The notes beneath the pieces were generated by a model. It saw only the letters and a list, made by a program, of their open reading frames with translations, did not search any database and was not told the origin of the DNA. The position numbers and the translations under genes are program-made. A DNA stretch of 64,000 bases. It comes from Oleispirillum sp963678075. Lineage in GTDB: Bacteria > Pseudomonadota > Alphaproteobacteria > Rhodospirillales > Rhodospirillaceae. Below are positions 17,772 through 29,770 of this stretch, piece by piece. The number at the start of each line of letters is the position of its first letter. Within the stretch, counting starts at the first letter, position 1. Where the stretch lies: positions 395,126 to 459,125 of the forward strand of contig CAXXPK010000007.1 of the NCBI GenBank assembly GCA_963678075.2, read 5' to 3'.

Positions 17772-18850
17772 ATGACAAAAATCAAGGTCGCCAATCCCAT
17801 CGTCGAGCTCGACGGCGACGAAATGACGCGCATCCTCTGGTCGTTCATCAAGGACAAGCTGATTCTGCCCTACCTCGACCTCGACCTTTTGTATTTCGAT
17901 CTGGGGGTCGAAAACCGCGACGCCACCGCCGATCAGGTGACGGTGGATGCCGCCCACGCGATTCTGAAACACCGCGTCGGCGTCAAGTGCGCCACCATCA
18001 CGCCGGACGAGGACCGGGTGAAGGAATTCAGTCTCAAGAAAATGTGGAAGTCGCCCAACGGAACCATCCGCAACATCCTGGACGGCACCGTCTTCCGCGA
18101 GCCGATCATCTGCAAGAACGTGCCGCGCACCGTTCCCAGCTGGACACAGCCGGTGGTGATCGGCCGCCATGCCTTCGGCGACCAGTACAAGGCCACCGAC
18201 TTCACGGTCCCCGGCGCGGGCAAGCTGACCATAACCTTCGCCCCCGCCGACGGCGGCCAACCGATCACCCGCGAGGTCTATGACTTCCCGAGTTCCGACG
18301 TCGCCATGGGCATGTACAACCTTGACGAATCGATCCGGGGCTTCGCCCGCGCCTGCATGAATTATGCGTTGGGGCGCGGTTGGCCTCTCTACCTCTCGAC
18401 CAAGAACACCACCCTGAGAGCCTACGACGGGCGCTTCAAGAATCTGTTCCAAGAGGTCTTCGAGGCCGAGTTCGCTCCCGCCTTCGCCAGGGCGGGCATC
18501 ACCCATGAACACCGCCTGATCGACGACATGGTGGCCTGCCGCATGAAGTGATCGGGGGGTTTCGTCTGGGCCTGTAAGAACTATGACGGCAACGTGCAGT
18601 CGGATTCCGTCGCGCAGGGGTTCGGCTCGCTCGGCCTGATGACCTCGGTGCTGATGACCCCGGACGGCAACATCGTCGAGGCGGAAGCCGCCCACGGCAC
18701 CGTGACCCGCCACTACCGCCTGCACCAGCAGGGCAAGGAAACCTCGACCAACCCGATCGCCTCGATCTCCGCCTGGACGCGCGGCCTGAAGTATCGGGGC
18801 CAATTCGACAACACCCCCGAGGTGACGCGCTTCGCGGAAACCCTGGAACG
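17772..18850 (+). pseudogene. icd: NADP-dependent isocitrate dehydrogenase, in-frame stop and missing 3' end
   Basis: Normal start MTKIKVANPIVELDGDEMTR and the substrate loop SPNGTIRNILDGTVFREPI are kept. Codon 260 (18549-18551) is TGA where the family has Trp (..LKWEGGYVWACKNYDG..); reading resumes in the same frame with SGGFVWACKNYDGNVQSDSV and the NADP region AEAAHGTVTRHYR. After RFAETLE near 18845 the sequence turns into GC-rich intergenic repeat (ggggcctttggcccctggcg), so the last 45 or so residues are gone. Two independent lesions make a functional product very unlikely. The gene lies convergent to alaS, its usual alphaproteobacterial neighbour. Confidence 0.85.
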
Positions 18851-18908
18851 GGGTTCCAGGGGCCTTTGGCCCCTGGCGGGTCCGGGCGGAGCCCTCCCTG
18901 ATTCTTCC

Positions 18909-21548
<2,640 letters not shown>

Positions 21549-21688
21549 GTCGTTTTCACCGGCACAAATGTTCGACCCGGCCCCCGGATGCCTTCCGGCC
21601 TTCCGCGAAGCGAAGGACCTATGTATCGCGCACCTGGAACGAAGTCAAAACCAGATCGACAGCCACATCCCGCCGTTCTTACCCACGA

Positions 21689-22075
21689 TCAACCGACCGG
21701 CGTGCAGAATTCGACCAGGAAACCATGAGGATCGCGCACATGGGCGACGGTCTGCCCCCAGGGCTTCGATTCCGGGGCCTTGACCAGAACGGCCCCTGCC
21801 GCGACGGCGCGATCCAGGGCGGCGGCGACATCGTCGGTCACCAGCGCCAACTCGGCGCCGGGCGGAGAATCGTCCGGACGCAACGGACGGAAGCCCAGAT
21901 TCTCATCCTTCAGAAAGGATTCAGCGGTAAAGGCCAGGGACGTCCCGCCGGTTTCCATCTCGGCGAAATTCCCGCATTCGGTCACCATGCGCGCCGCCAG
22001 ACCGAAGGCCCGTTCGTAGAACGCGACGGCGGCGCGGACATCCGGCACGTACAGAATGACGTATCCCAGCCTCAT
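21689..22075 (-). CDS. VOC-family (glyoxalase/bleomycin resistance-like) protein
   Basis: 128 residues with two beta-alpha-beta-beta-beta modules: LGYVILYVPDVRAAVAFYER at the N-terminus and GAELALVTDDVAAALDRAVA in the second half, ending HVRDPHGFLVEFCTP, whose HGFLVE carries a metal-ligand glutamate. The substrate is not predictable. It sits between alaS and recA on the same strand. Confidence 0.85.
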   Translation of the reverse strand: MRLGYVILYVPDVRAAVAFYERAFGLAARMVTECGNFAEMETGGTSLAFTAESFLKDENLGFRPLRPDDSPPGAELALVTDDVAAALDRAVAAGAVLVKAPESKPWGQTVAHVRDPHGFLVEFCTPVG

Positions 22076-22160
22076 GATTTTCTCCCGCTTGAGCGTGACG
22101 GAACGCTCCGCCCGGGATGAACCCGGGCGGGCAACGAAACGGCAAAAACTCTTGAAACGC

Positions 22161-23231
22161 TTATGGCTCGTCCACCGGCTCGGTGGTGTCGGTCAGCATC
22201 GCCTCGACGATCAGGCCGGCATTGGAACGGACCGCGCTTTCGACTTCCGCCGCGATCGCGGGGTTGTCCTTCAAGAACTGCTTGGCATTGTCGCGGCCCT
22301 GACCGATCCGCTGATCCTTGTACGCGAACCAGGACCCCGACTTGTCGATCAATCCGCCCTGCACGCCCAAATCCAGCAATTCGCCGGTCTTGGAGATGCC
22401 AACGCCATAGTCGATATCGAATTCGACGGTCTTGAACGGTGGCGCCACCTTGTTTTTCACCACCCGAACCCGGGTCTGGTTGCCGGTGACCTCGTCCTTG
22501 ATCTTGACCTGACCGATCCGCCGGATATCGAGGCGCACCGAGGCGTAGAACTTCAAGGCATTGCCGCCGGTGGTGGTTTCCGGGTTGCCGAACATCACGC
22601 CGATCTTCATGCGGATCTGGTTGATGAAAATAACCAGGGTATTGGAACGCGCCACCGAACCGGTCAGCTTGCGCAGCGCCTGACTCATCAGCCGGGCATG
22701 CAAGCCGACGTGGGAATCCCCCATCTCGCCTTCCAATTCGGCGCGAGGAGTCAGGGCCGCCACCGAATCGACCACCAGCACATCAACCGCGCCGGAACGC
22801 ACCAGGGTATCGGTGATTTCCAGCGCCTGTTCCCCGGCATCCGGCTGGGAAATCAGCAGCTCGCTGAGATTGACCCCCAGTTTTTTCGCATACGAGGTGT
22901 CGAGCGCGTGTTCGGCATCGACGAACGCGCAGGTGCCGCCCTTTTTCTGGGCCTCGGCGATCACATGCAGCGCCAGCGTCGTCTTGCCCGAGCTTTCCGG
23001 GCCATAGATTTCAACGACGCGCCCGCGCGGCAGGCCGCCGATCCCCAGCGCCAGATCGAGCCCCAGGGAGCCGGTCGAGATCGCCTCGATATCCACGGCG
23101 TTTTCGTGTTGCCCGAGGCGCATGATCGAACCCTTGCCGAAGTTCTTCTCGATCTGCGACACCGCGGCTTCCAAAGCCTTTTGCTTATCCATGGTATCCT
23201 TATCCACCAGGCGGAGAACGGTTTGCGTCAT
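22161..23231 (-). CDS. recA: recombinase RecA
   Basis: 356 residues. Walker A GPESSGKTT at residues 77-85, Walker B LVVDSVAALTP, and the L2 region GNALKFYASVRLDIRR are conserved. Drives strand exchange and LexA self-cleavage. The start at 23231 has GAGG seven bases upstream; an alternative ATG at 23192 (MDKQKALEAA) corresponds to shorter homologues. An SOS box lies 95 bases upstream. Confidence 0.97.
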   Translation of the reverse strand: MTQTVLRLVDKDTMDKQKALEAAVSQIEKNFGKGSIMRLGQHENAVDIEAISTGSLGLDLALGIGGLPRGRVVEIYGPESSGKTTLALHVIAEAQKKGGTCAFVDAEHALDTSYAKKLGVNLSELLISQPDAGEQALEITDTLVRSGAVDVLVVDSVAALTPRAELEGEMGDSHVGLHARLMSQALRKLTGSVARSNTLVIFINQIRMKIGVMFGNPETTTGGNALKFYASVRLDIRRIGQVKIKDEVTGNQTRVRVVKNKVAPPFKTVEFDIDYGVGISKTGELLDLGVQGGLIDKSGSWFAYKDQRIGQGRDNAKQFLKDNPAIAAEVESAVRSNAGLIVEAMLTDTTEPVDEP

Positions 23232-23325
23232 GGCCGAACCTCGTTATCCCATATTTCGCGACGGGCGTACACCGCCCCTCATGCGGTCAATATGATCATG
23301 TTTTATTCTCCGCCTCAAGAAAAAA

Positions 23326-23340
23326 GAACAAAGCTGGAAC
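23326..23340 (-). promoter_or_regulatory. LexA SOS box of recA
   Basis: GTTCCAGCTTTGTTC on the minus strand fits the alphaproteobacterial LexA site GTTC-N7-GTTC exactly. It lies in the 118-base gap between cckA and recA, about 95 bases before the recA start, with possible -35 and -10 elements (TTGAGG, 18 bases, CATATT) just downstream. Confidence 0.85.
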
Positions 23341-23349
23341 CTTGGCGGT

Positions 23350-25812
23350 TCACGGGGCTGCGGCGGCACGATCCTCGATCGCTTTCGCCACCTTGTCGGC
23401 CAGGGAATCGAGTGAGAACGGCTTGGCCAGGAACAAAACGTCGGGCGAATCGGCCAAATCGTCGGAGGCGATGTCCTCGGAATAGCCGGACATCAGAATG
23501 ACCCGGATCGACGGATATTCCTGCCGCACCAGACGCGCCAGCGTCGCGCCGTCCATCCCCGGCATCACCATGTCGGTGATCAGGACATCGACCTCGTCAT
23601 GGTCTTGCAGCAAGGAAATCGCCTGTTCGCCGTCCGCCGCCTCCAGCACCGTGTAGCCCTTGGCCTTGAGCGCCCGGGCGGAAAACACGCGCACCGCGTC
23701 CTCGTCCTCGACGATCAACACCACCTTACCTTCCGGCATCGCGATCGGGTGCTCGGCGGCGGGCTCTTCCATCCTCGGCTCGACGGACGGCGCGGCGGCC
23801 CCGGCGCGGGCACGCACCGCCGCCTCGTCGAAACGCGGCAGATAGATGGTGAAGATCGCGCCTTCGCCCTTCTTGCTTTCCACCGTCACCGTACCCTCGG
23901 TCTGGCGAACAATGCCGTAGACGGTGGACAAGCCCAATCCGGTTCCCGCCACCGCGGTCCCCGCCTTGGTCGAGAAGAACGGCTCGAAAATCCGCGCCAA
24001 ATCTTCCTTGGCGATGCCGGTGCCGGTGTCGGAGACCTCGATCAGCGCGTAATGACCGGGCGCCACGGTTTCGGTGCCGACCTTCAACGACTCGGCCAAG
24101 TGGCGCGCGGCGGTCCGGATGGTCAGGGTCCCACCGCCGACCATCGCGTCGCGGGCATTCACCGCCAGATTGATGATCACCTGATCGAATTGCCCAGGAT
24201 CCACCCGCACGAAGCCGACATCGCGACCGTGCACGAGGTTAAGTTCAATGGTTTCGCCCAGCAGCAGCCGCAACAGGTGCGACAACTCGGCCAGCGCATC
24301 GGGAACCCGCACGAAGCGGGGCAGCAACGGCTGACGGCGCGAGAACGCCAACAACTGCCGCACCAGATTGGCGGCACGATTGGCGTTCTGTTTGACCTGC
24401 ATGATGTCGGTGAACGAGGCGCTGCCCGGCCCGTGCCGTTGCAGCAACAGATCGCAAAAACCGATCATCGCGGTTAGCAGATTGTTGAAGTCATGCGCCA
24501 CGCCCCCCGCCAGTTGCCCCATCGCCTGCATCTTTTGCGCCTGCGCGGTCTGCATCTGGAGGGTCCGGCGATCGGTGATATCGATGACGTGGATGAGTTG
24601 CCGGGCGGGAACGGCGTTCTCGGTCGCATCCTCGGCGGCATCGGCGGGCAAGGGCCGGATGAACAGCATCGCGGTCAGATCGCGCGGCGTATCCAGTCGA
24701 ACCTCCAGCGGTGCCACCGGCATCCCCGCCGCGGCACGCTCGAACACCGTGGCCAGATCGGCGCGCATCGCCGGATCGACCAGTTCCTCAAGTTTCAGGC
24801 CAACCAGATCGTCGCACGACCGCCCCAGCATCGCGGCCAGCGTCTCGTTGGCATCGGCCAGCATCGGACAAGGCAGACCGCCGACATCGACCACCAAACG
24901 GCTGAAATGGGTGGCGCCCCCAGCCTCGGCGGGAGTGGGCTCCCCGGCATCGCGCACCACCACGGCACGGGGCCGGGTCTCGCCGTTCTCGTCATACAAC
25001 GAATGCGTCAACAGCGCCGGGAATCCGCCGCCGCGCGGCCCACGAAAACGCACCAAGCCACGCCACGCGCCATCGACCTCTGGCCGCGCCGACCCTTCGG
25101 CCAGAACCCCGGCCAGGGTTCGACCGATCAAGGCGTCGGGAGTCGCCCCCAACCACTCCGCCAGCGTTTGGTTGACGTAATGAAAGGCCTGCTCGGCATC
25201 CAGCGCGTAGACGCCGACCGGCAAAAAATCCAGAAAATCGCTTAAGTACTCGCGCTCGCCCTTGAGCACGTTCTCGACGGCACGGCGGGCGGAAACGTCG
25301 GCCGCCACCAGCAATCTGGCCCCCGCCGGATGCGGCAAGGCGCGCACCTCGATGCGGACCCAATCGCGACCGCCCAGGCGTTCGTCGCGCACCGGCTTCA
25401 GGGACAATTCCTGCGCCGCGTCCAATCCGGCGTCATAGGCGCCACGCAGACGGTCCAACGCCTCGCGGTTGGCCTCGGTCTCGCACAGCCGCGATTCCAG
25501 CACGGTCAGGGGATCGGCGCCCCCCCAGAAGCGCCGCCCCTCGGCATTGGCGGCGACCGTGCGCCCCGCCGCGTCAACCACGCGCAAGGCCCGTTTATCA
25601 CGGTCCAGACAGACCTCCAACGCCACGGCGCGGGCCAGCAGTCCCTGCCACGCCGATGCCTCGCGCAGCATCAGGAGGGCGCCGAACAACCCCAGACCTG
25701 CCCCCGCAGCCAGCGTCCAGGCGGAAACGCCGCTGCCGGTGGCGCCGCTCAAGGTCACCCCGAAGCCCAACACCACGATCACCGCGCCCCACGTGCTGAA
25801 TCCCTTGATCAT
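23350..25812 (-). CDS. cckA: cell-cycle hybrid histidine kinase CckA
   Basis: 820 residues. Two N-terminal membrane helices, PAS-like domains (about residues 90-410), HisKA with His440 in GQLAGGVAHDFNNLLTAMIG, HATPase (DTGTGIAKEDLARIFEPFFS, GTGLGLSTVYGIVRQ) and a C-terminal receiver with Asp747 (LITDMVMPGMDG). This layout and the H-box are characteristic of CckA, which phosphorylates CtrA through ChpT. In Rhodospirillales the pathway mainly controls motility and stress functions, and its place next to flhB fits. Confidence 0.9.
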   Translation of the reverse strand: MIKGFSTWGAVIVVLGFGVTLSGATGSGVSAWTLAAGAGLGLFGALLMLREASAWQGLLARAVALEVCLDRDKRALRVVDAAGRTVAANAEGRRFWGGADPLTVLESRLCETEANREALDRLRGAYDAGLDAAQELSLKPVRDERLGGRDWVRIEVRALPHPAGARLLVAADVSARRAVENVLKGEREYLSDFLDFLPVGVYALDAEQAFHYVNQTLAEWLGATPDALIGRTLAGVLAEGSARPEVDGAWRGLVRFRGPRGGGFPALLTHSLYDENGETRPRAVVVRDAGEPTPAEAGGATHFSRLVVDVGGLPCPMLADANETLAAMLGRSCDDLVGLKLEELVDPAMRADLATVFERAAAGMPVAPLEVRLDTPRDLTAMLFIRPLPADAAEDATENAVPARQLIHVIDITDRRTLQMQTAQAQKMQAMGQLAGGVAHDFNNLLTAMIGFCDLLLQRHGPGSASFTDIMQVKQNANRAANLVRQLLAFSRRQPLLPRFVRVPDALAELSHLLRLLLGETIELNLVHGRDVGFVRVDPGQFDQVIINLAVNARDAMVGGGTLTIRTAARHLAESLKVGTETVAPGHYALIEVSDTGTGIAKEDLARIFEPFFSTKAGTAVAGTGLGLSTVYGIVRQTEGTVTVESKKGEGAIFTIYLPRFDEAAVRARAGAAAPSVEPRMEEPAAEHPIAMPEGKVVLIVEDEDAVRVFSARALKAKGYTVLEAADGEQAISLLQDHDEVDVLITDMVMPGMDGATLARLVRQEYPSIRVILMSGYSEDIASDDLADSPDVLFLAKPFSLDSLADKVAKAIEDRAAAAP

Positions 25813-25854
25813 CGGTCTTGGTTGCTCCCGCCCGTGGTTCGCGTTGAAAGTGTG

Positions 25855-26940
25855 TCAGTCCCGGACGCCCCTGTCAGCGCGTTTTTTCCTCAGCCGCATG
25901 ACATAGCCGATAACTTCCGCCACCGGACGGTAATGCTCGGGCGGAATGAACTGATCCACCTCGACCGAGGCGTAAAGCGCCCGCGCCAGCGGCGGGTTCT
26001 CGACGATCGGCACATCGTTCTCCTCGGCGATTTCACGGATTTTCTTGGCAATCAGGTCGGCGCCCTTGGCGACCACCTTGGGCGCGGCCATGTCCTCCAT
26101 CTTGTAGCTGAGCGCGACCGCGAAGTGGGTCGGGTTGGTGATCACCACGTCGGCATGCGGCACCGCCTGCATCATCCGCTTGCGGAAACGGTCCAACCGG
26201 ATCGACCGGATCCGCGCCTTGACCTGCGGATCGCCTTCCGACTGCTTGTTCTCGTCCTTGACCTCCTGCTTGGTCATCTTCAGCTTCTTGTGGTTCTGAT
26301 AGCGCAAGTAGAACATGTCGGCGAACGCGACGGCGATCATCACCGCGACCACGGTGACAAGCAGCACCAGGATAACCAGCCGCACCTGCATCAGCATCGC
26401 CACCGTTTCCATTTCCGGCAGACGAAGAATCCAGATCAGGCGCGGCCACACCACGAAGACCAGCGCGATCACCACCAAGGCCAGCTTGGCCAAGTTTTTG
26501 ATCAGCTCGACCAGCTTCTTCGGCGAAAAGAACTGCTTTACCCCCTTGATCAGGCTCAACTTATCCAGGCTGGGGGCGGCGCGCTTCGGAGAATAGACAA
26601 ACCCCACCTGCCCCATCACCGACAAAAACGCCAGGACCATCAGAACAATGATCGGGAACAGCAGAATCAACCCGATATCCACCATGGTCCCGCTCAGCAG
26701 GGCACGCAGGCCTTCGAAATCGGTGGGCATCTCGTGGGGTTTGGCGATGAACGGTCGTAACGTGTCGCGCAGATTGCGCGCCATCATCGGCGCGAATATC
26801 CCCACCGCGATGATGCCGCCGATCAGCATCATCAGGCTTTTGATTTCCTGGGAAATCGGGACGTTGCCTTCCTCGCGCGCCTTTTCTATGCGTTTTCCCG
26901 TGGGTTCTTCCGTTTTTGAGGCGTCGTCTTCTTCCGACAT
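25855..26940 (-). CDS. flhB: flagellar export switch protein FlhB
   Basis: 361 residues with four membrane helices and a cytoplasmic domain holding the autocleavage motif NPTH at 269-272, by which FlhB changes export from rod/hook to filament substrates. Start SEEDDASKTEEPTGKRIEKA is typical. Follows fliR with a three-base gap in the fliQ-fliR-flhB order usual in alphaproteobacteria. A second flhB-like gene lies at 29407. Confidence 0.97.
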   Translation of the reverse strand: MSEEDDASKTEEPTGKRIEKAREEGNVPISQEIKSLMMLIGGIIAVGIFAPMMARNLRDTLRPFIAKPHEMPTDFEGLRALLSGTMVDIGLILLFPIIVLMVLAFLSVMGQVGFVYSPKRAAPSLDKLSLIKGVKQFFSPKKLVELIKNLAKLALVVIALVFVVWPRLIWILRLPEMETVAMLMQVRLVILVLLVTVVAVMIAVAFADMFYLRYQNHKKLKMTKQEVKDENKQSEGDPQVKARIRSIRLDRFRKRMMQAVPHADVVITNPTHFAVALSYKMEDMAAPKVVAKGADLIAKKIREIAEENDVPIVENPPLARALYASVEVDQFIPPEHYRPVAEVIGYVMRLRKKRADRGVRD

Positions 26941-26943
26941 CGG

Positions 26944-27708
26944 TCACCCACCCGCGATGAAAACGCGCAAGCCGCTTTCGAAGTGGTGAACCAACCACAA
27001 CATCATCGTCGGCAGAACCAGAAGAATCAGCCCCAGAGCCAACAGAATCTGCATCGGCAGACCGACGAAGAAGACGTTCATCTGCGGCATCAGACGGGCG
27101 GTAACGCCCATCGCCGTCTGAAAGACGATCGAGAAGACGACGAACGGCGAGGCCAGGCGCAATCCGATGGAGAAACTCCGCGCCAGCGTACGCGCCAGAT
27201 AGTCGGCCATGTCGGAGATCGGCAACACGCCGCCCGGCGGAAACAAGGTGAAGGTTTCGGCCACCGCCCGCAGCATCAGCATGTGGGTACCGGTGACGAA
27301 AATCAGGACCAGGGCGATCAGATTGAAGAAGCCGGTGACCAGGGCGCCCTGCGACTCGCTGATCGGATCGAAGACGAAGGCATTGGCCAGGCCGGCGGTC
27401 AGCCCGACCACAGCCCCCGCGAAGTGCAGGGCCGACAACAGAGTTTGCGCCAGCACCCCGATAAAGACCCCGACTGTCAACTCATAGACCATCAACTGAA
27501 ACAGCCCCCCCATCGACTTCGGCGGCGGCGGCAATATATCGACCAGCAGCGGCAGCAGCGCGATGCTCACCCCTAGGGCGATGAACAGCCGCATCCGCGC
27601 CGGAATGTAGGAGGCGGAGAAGCCCGGCAGCGCCAGGAACGCGCCGCTTAAGCGCGCGAACACCATGGCCAGCCGGTAAACGTCGAGCGCGAGGAGTTGT
27701 TCAAGCAT
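26944..27708 (-). CDS. fliR: flagellar export protein FliR
   Basis: 254-residue multi-helix export gate subunit; LARLSGAFLALPGFSASYIP-type N-terminus and FQTAMGVTARLMPQMNVFFV near the C-terminus are conserved. It forms the FliPQR export gate with FliP and FliQ and is followed by flhB. Confidence 0.95.
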   Translation of the reverse strand: MLEQLLALDVYRLAMVFARLSGAFLALPGFSASYIPARMRLFIALGVSIALLPLLVDILPPPPKSMGGLFQLMVYELTVGVFIGVLAQTLLSALHFAGAVVGLTAGLANAFVFDPISESQGALVTGFFNLIALVLIFVTGTHMLMLRAVAETFTLFPPGGVLPISDMADYLARTLARSFSIGLRLASPFVVFSIVFQTAMGVTARLMPQMNVFFVGLPMQILLALGLILLVLPTMMLWLVHHFESGLRVFIAGG

Positions 27709-27720
27709 CGCGGGCCTTCG

Positions 27721-27987
27721 TCATCGCGAGGCGATAATCAGACCGAACATGTGTTCGCTGAAAACCTTGATCTCGTGGAACATGAAGGGCAGCAGCAGAA
27801 TCAGGGAAACGAACACCACCAGCACCTTCGGCACGAAGGTCAGGGTCATTTCCTGAATCTGGGTCAATGTCTGAAACAGCGAGATGACAAGCCCGATCGC
27901 CATGCCGACCAGCAGCAGCGGCGCGGCCACCATGACCAGGGTCAGAACCGTCTCGCGCGCGATTTCCAGAACCTGGGCTTCATTCAT
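27721..27987 (-). CDS. fliQ: flagellar export protein FliQ
   Basis: 88 residues with two membrane helices (VLTLVMVAAPLLLVGMAIGL; VLVVFVSLILLLPFMFHEIK) and the central LVISLFQTLTQIQEMTLTF motif. Export gate component, 12 bases upstream of fliR. Confidence 0.95.
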   Translation of the reverse strand: MNEAQVLEIARETVLTLVMVAAPLLLVGMAIGLVISLFQTLTQIQEMTLTFVPKVLVVFVSLILLLPFMFHEIKVFSEHMFGLIIASR

Positions 27988-28017
27988 AAAGGTTGTCCGA
28001 TCCGCGTTGATCCGCCG

Positions 28018-28338
28018 TCAGATCGTCATCTTGAGGATTTCCTGGTACGCCGACAAGACCTTGTCGCGCACCGCGACGACGGTCTGCAAGGCGGTCTCGG
28101 CATTGGCCACCGCGTTCACCACATCGCGCAGGTCGGCCTTGCCCTGCAGGGCAAGGATGCTCATCTGCTCGCTGTTCTTTCCGGCGGAGACCGCCTCGGT
28201 CAGGTTGTCCTTCAACAGATCGGTGAAGGCCTGGCCCGGCTGCACGGAGGACGCACGGGACTCGTTCTGGCCCTTGCTTTCCACGCTTTGCGCGGCACTG
28301 CGATAGGCGTTCAACGCCGCATTCATCGAAACCGTCAT
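28018..28338 (-). CDS. fliE: flagellar hook-basal body protein FliE
   Basis: 106 residues. The C-terminal half (ALQGKADLRDVVNAVANAET, VRDKVLSAYQEILKMTI) is the FliE family signature. Joins the MS ring to the rod. Second in the run flgB-flgC-fliE-fliQ-fliR-flhB. Confidence 0.95.
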   Translation of the reverse strand: MTVSMNAALNAYRSAAQSVESKGQNESRASSVQPGQAFTDLLKDNLTEAVSAGKNSEQMSILALQGKADLRDVVNAVANAETALQTVVAVRDKVLSAYQEILKMTI

Positions 28339-28379
28339 CGTGCCCTATCCTTTTCGTTGCGCCGCCCGGTCGAACGCCG

Positions 28380-28790
28380 TTACTTCAGCATGTCCACGGT
28401 CTTCGAGATCATTTGCCTGCTCAATTGCATGGCGTTCAAGTTGGCCTCGTAGCCGCGCTGAGCCTCGCGCATATCCATCATTTCGATCAACGGATTGACG
28501 TTGGGCAGTTGGACATGACCGTCCGCGCCCGCCGCCGGGTGCGCCGGATCGTAGCGTTTTTCGAATTCCTTGGTATCCGTCGATATCCTGTTCACTTTAA
28601 CCATGTCGGCACCAACCTCGCGATTCAGCTCGCTTTTAAAGGACAACGTCTTGCGGCGGTAGGGCGCCTCGCCCGGCTTGGTCCCCACCGAGTCGGCGTT
28701 GGCGATGTTTTCGGAAACCACGCGCAACCGCGTCGCCTGGGCCTTCATCCCCGACGTCGAAACCTGCGTGCTGACCATCAAGTCATCCAT
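28380..28790 (-). CDS. flgC: flagellar rod protein FlgC
   Basis: 136 residues. N-terminal rod motif MKAQATRLRVVSENIANADS and C-terminal NPLIEMMDMREAQRGYEANL are conserved. Proximal rod subunit exported by the type III apparatus. Directly follows flgB. Confidence 0.96.
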   Translation of the reverse strand: MDDLMVSTQVSTSGMKAQATRLRVVSENIANADSVGTKPGEAPYRRKTLSFKSELNREVGADMVKVNRISTDTKEFEKRYDPAHPAAGADGHVQLPNVNPLIEMMDMREAQRGYEANLNAMQLSRQMISKTVDMLK

Positions 28791-28816
28791 CGTCCCGCTC
28801 CTTCACGCCGCGCCGA

Positions 28817-29239
28817 TCACGAACCACCGCGCCCCAGCGCGGTGCGGATCAGGGCGATGTTCTTCATCACCAGATTGGAAGCCAACTCGTACTGCATCCG
28901 ATTGCTCGCCGCCTTTTGCATCTGTTCCTCGACATCCACCCCATTCTTATCCAGGGTATATTCATAGGGACGGCGCACCGTCTCGACGCGATAGGGACCA
29001 CCGGTCGGCTGGCTGCCGCTCAGGTGTTTGGGGTCGGCACGAACCACCGCGACCGACTGGCTGTCCTTGGCCAGGGTGCGCGACAGCGTGCTTTTAAAAT
29101 CGATCGGCTTGACGTCCTTCGCGGCATAGCCAGGCGTATTGGCATTGGCCAGATTCTGCGACACCACTTTTTGCCGCTGCGCCAACCAATCCATGCGCTC
29201 TTGCGCGATCTGGAAAAACATCAGGTTCTGAAGGTCCAT
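28817..29239 (-). CDS. flgB: flagellar rod protein FlgB
   Basis: 140 residues. Contains QERMDWLAQRQKVVSQNLAN and the TPGYAAKDVKP rod motif; the C-terminal helix (MQKAASNRMQYELASNLVMK) is typical. First gene of the minus-strand flgBC-fliE-fliQR-flhB run. The gap to the divergent flhB-like gene (29240-29406) holds two TTAAGGGG direct repeats (29355 and 29367). Confidence 0.95.
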   Translation of the reverse strand: MDLQNLMFFQIAQERMDWLAQRQKVVSQNLANANTPGYAAKDVKPIDFKSTLSRTLAKDSQSVAVVRADPKHLSGSQPTGGPYRVETVRRPYEYTLDKNGVDVEEQMQKAASNRMQYELASNLVMKNIALIRTALGRGGS

Positions 29240-29406
29240 GGGACGACCGCCTCCGCCTTTTACGGAATCGTTCGCGCGAGCGATCCAACTCCGATGCAGG
29301 ATCAGTATCCCCCATCCCCTTTAACAATCGGTAAAAGCGGATTGCCTTGCGTCATTAAGGGGGTGTTTAAGGGGTGGGGAGATACTGAAGGCTCGATTCG
29401 GCCGCA

Positions 29407-29770
29407 ATGACCCCCCGGTGCATGATGCCCGACCACGACCCGAAGCCCCGCACGGCGAAGACCGACGCCCCCGCCCACGACATGGAGCAGGTGGCGATCG
29501 CCCTGCACTACGACCAGGCGGCGGATGCCGCGCCAAGGATTGTCGCTGCGGGCCATGGGGCCATCGCCGAACACAATCCTGGCGCCGGCCTTCGCCAACG
29601 GCGTCAAGGTGCGCGAGGACGCCGATCTGGCGGAAATCCTGGCCGCGGTCGAAGTCGATACCGAAATCCCGCTGGAGGCATTCACCGCCGTCGCCGAGAT
29701 TCTCGCCTACGTCTATCGCTCCAACGGCAGACCGATCGCGGCCGCCCAGGGTCCGGAGGCAACGCCATGA
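29407..29770 (+). pseudogene. FlhB-like export switch C-terminal protein (FhlB), frameshifted
   Basis: Small proteins related to the cytoplasmic domain of FlhB/YscU. The first frame (start 29407 or the ATG codons at 29422-29425) reads EQVAIALHYDQAADAAPRIV, AAGHGAIAE; the second reads ILAPAFANGVKVREDADLAE and DTEIPLEAFTAVAEILAYVY. They join at about 29572, where one extra base (CACAATCC) shifts the frame. Repaired length would be about 120 residues, as in family members. The stop overlaps the next gene by four bases (ATGA). Confidence 0.8.

Noticed and set aside
18549..18551. TGA read as tryptophan (genetic code change) because of icd
   Set aside because: TGA ends many intact genes here (gcvPA, psd, flgI, dapped overlaps with ATGA), and only one case suggests recoding; cheY has TAG.
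29355..29370. Calling an exact CtrA site
   Set aside because: Spacing is eight, not seven; kept only as a weak finding.
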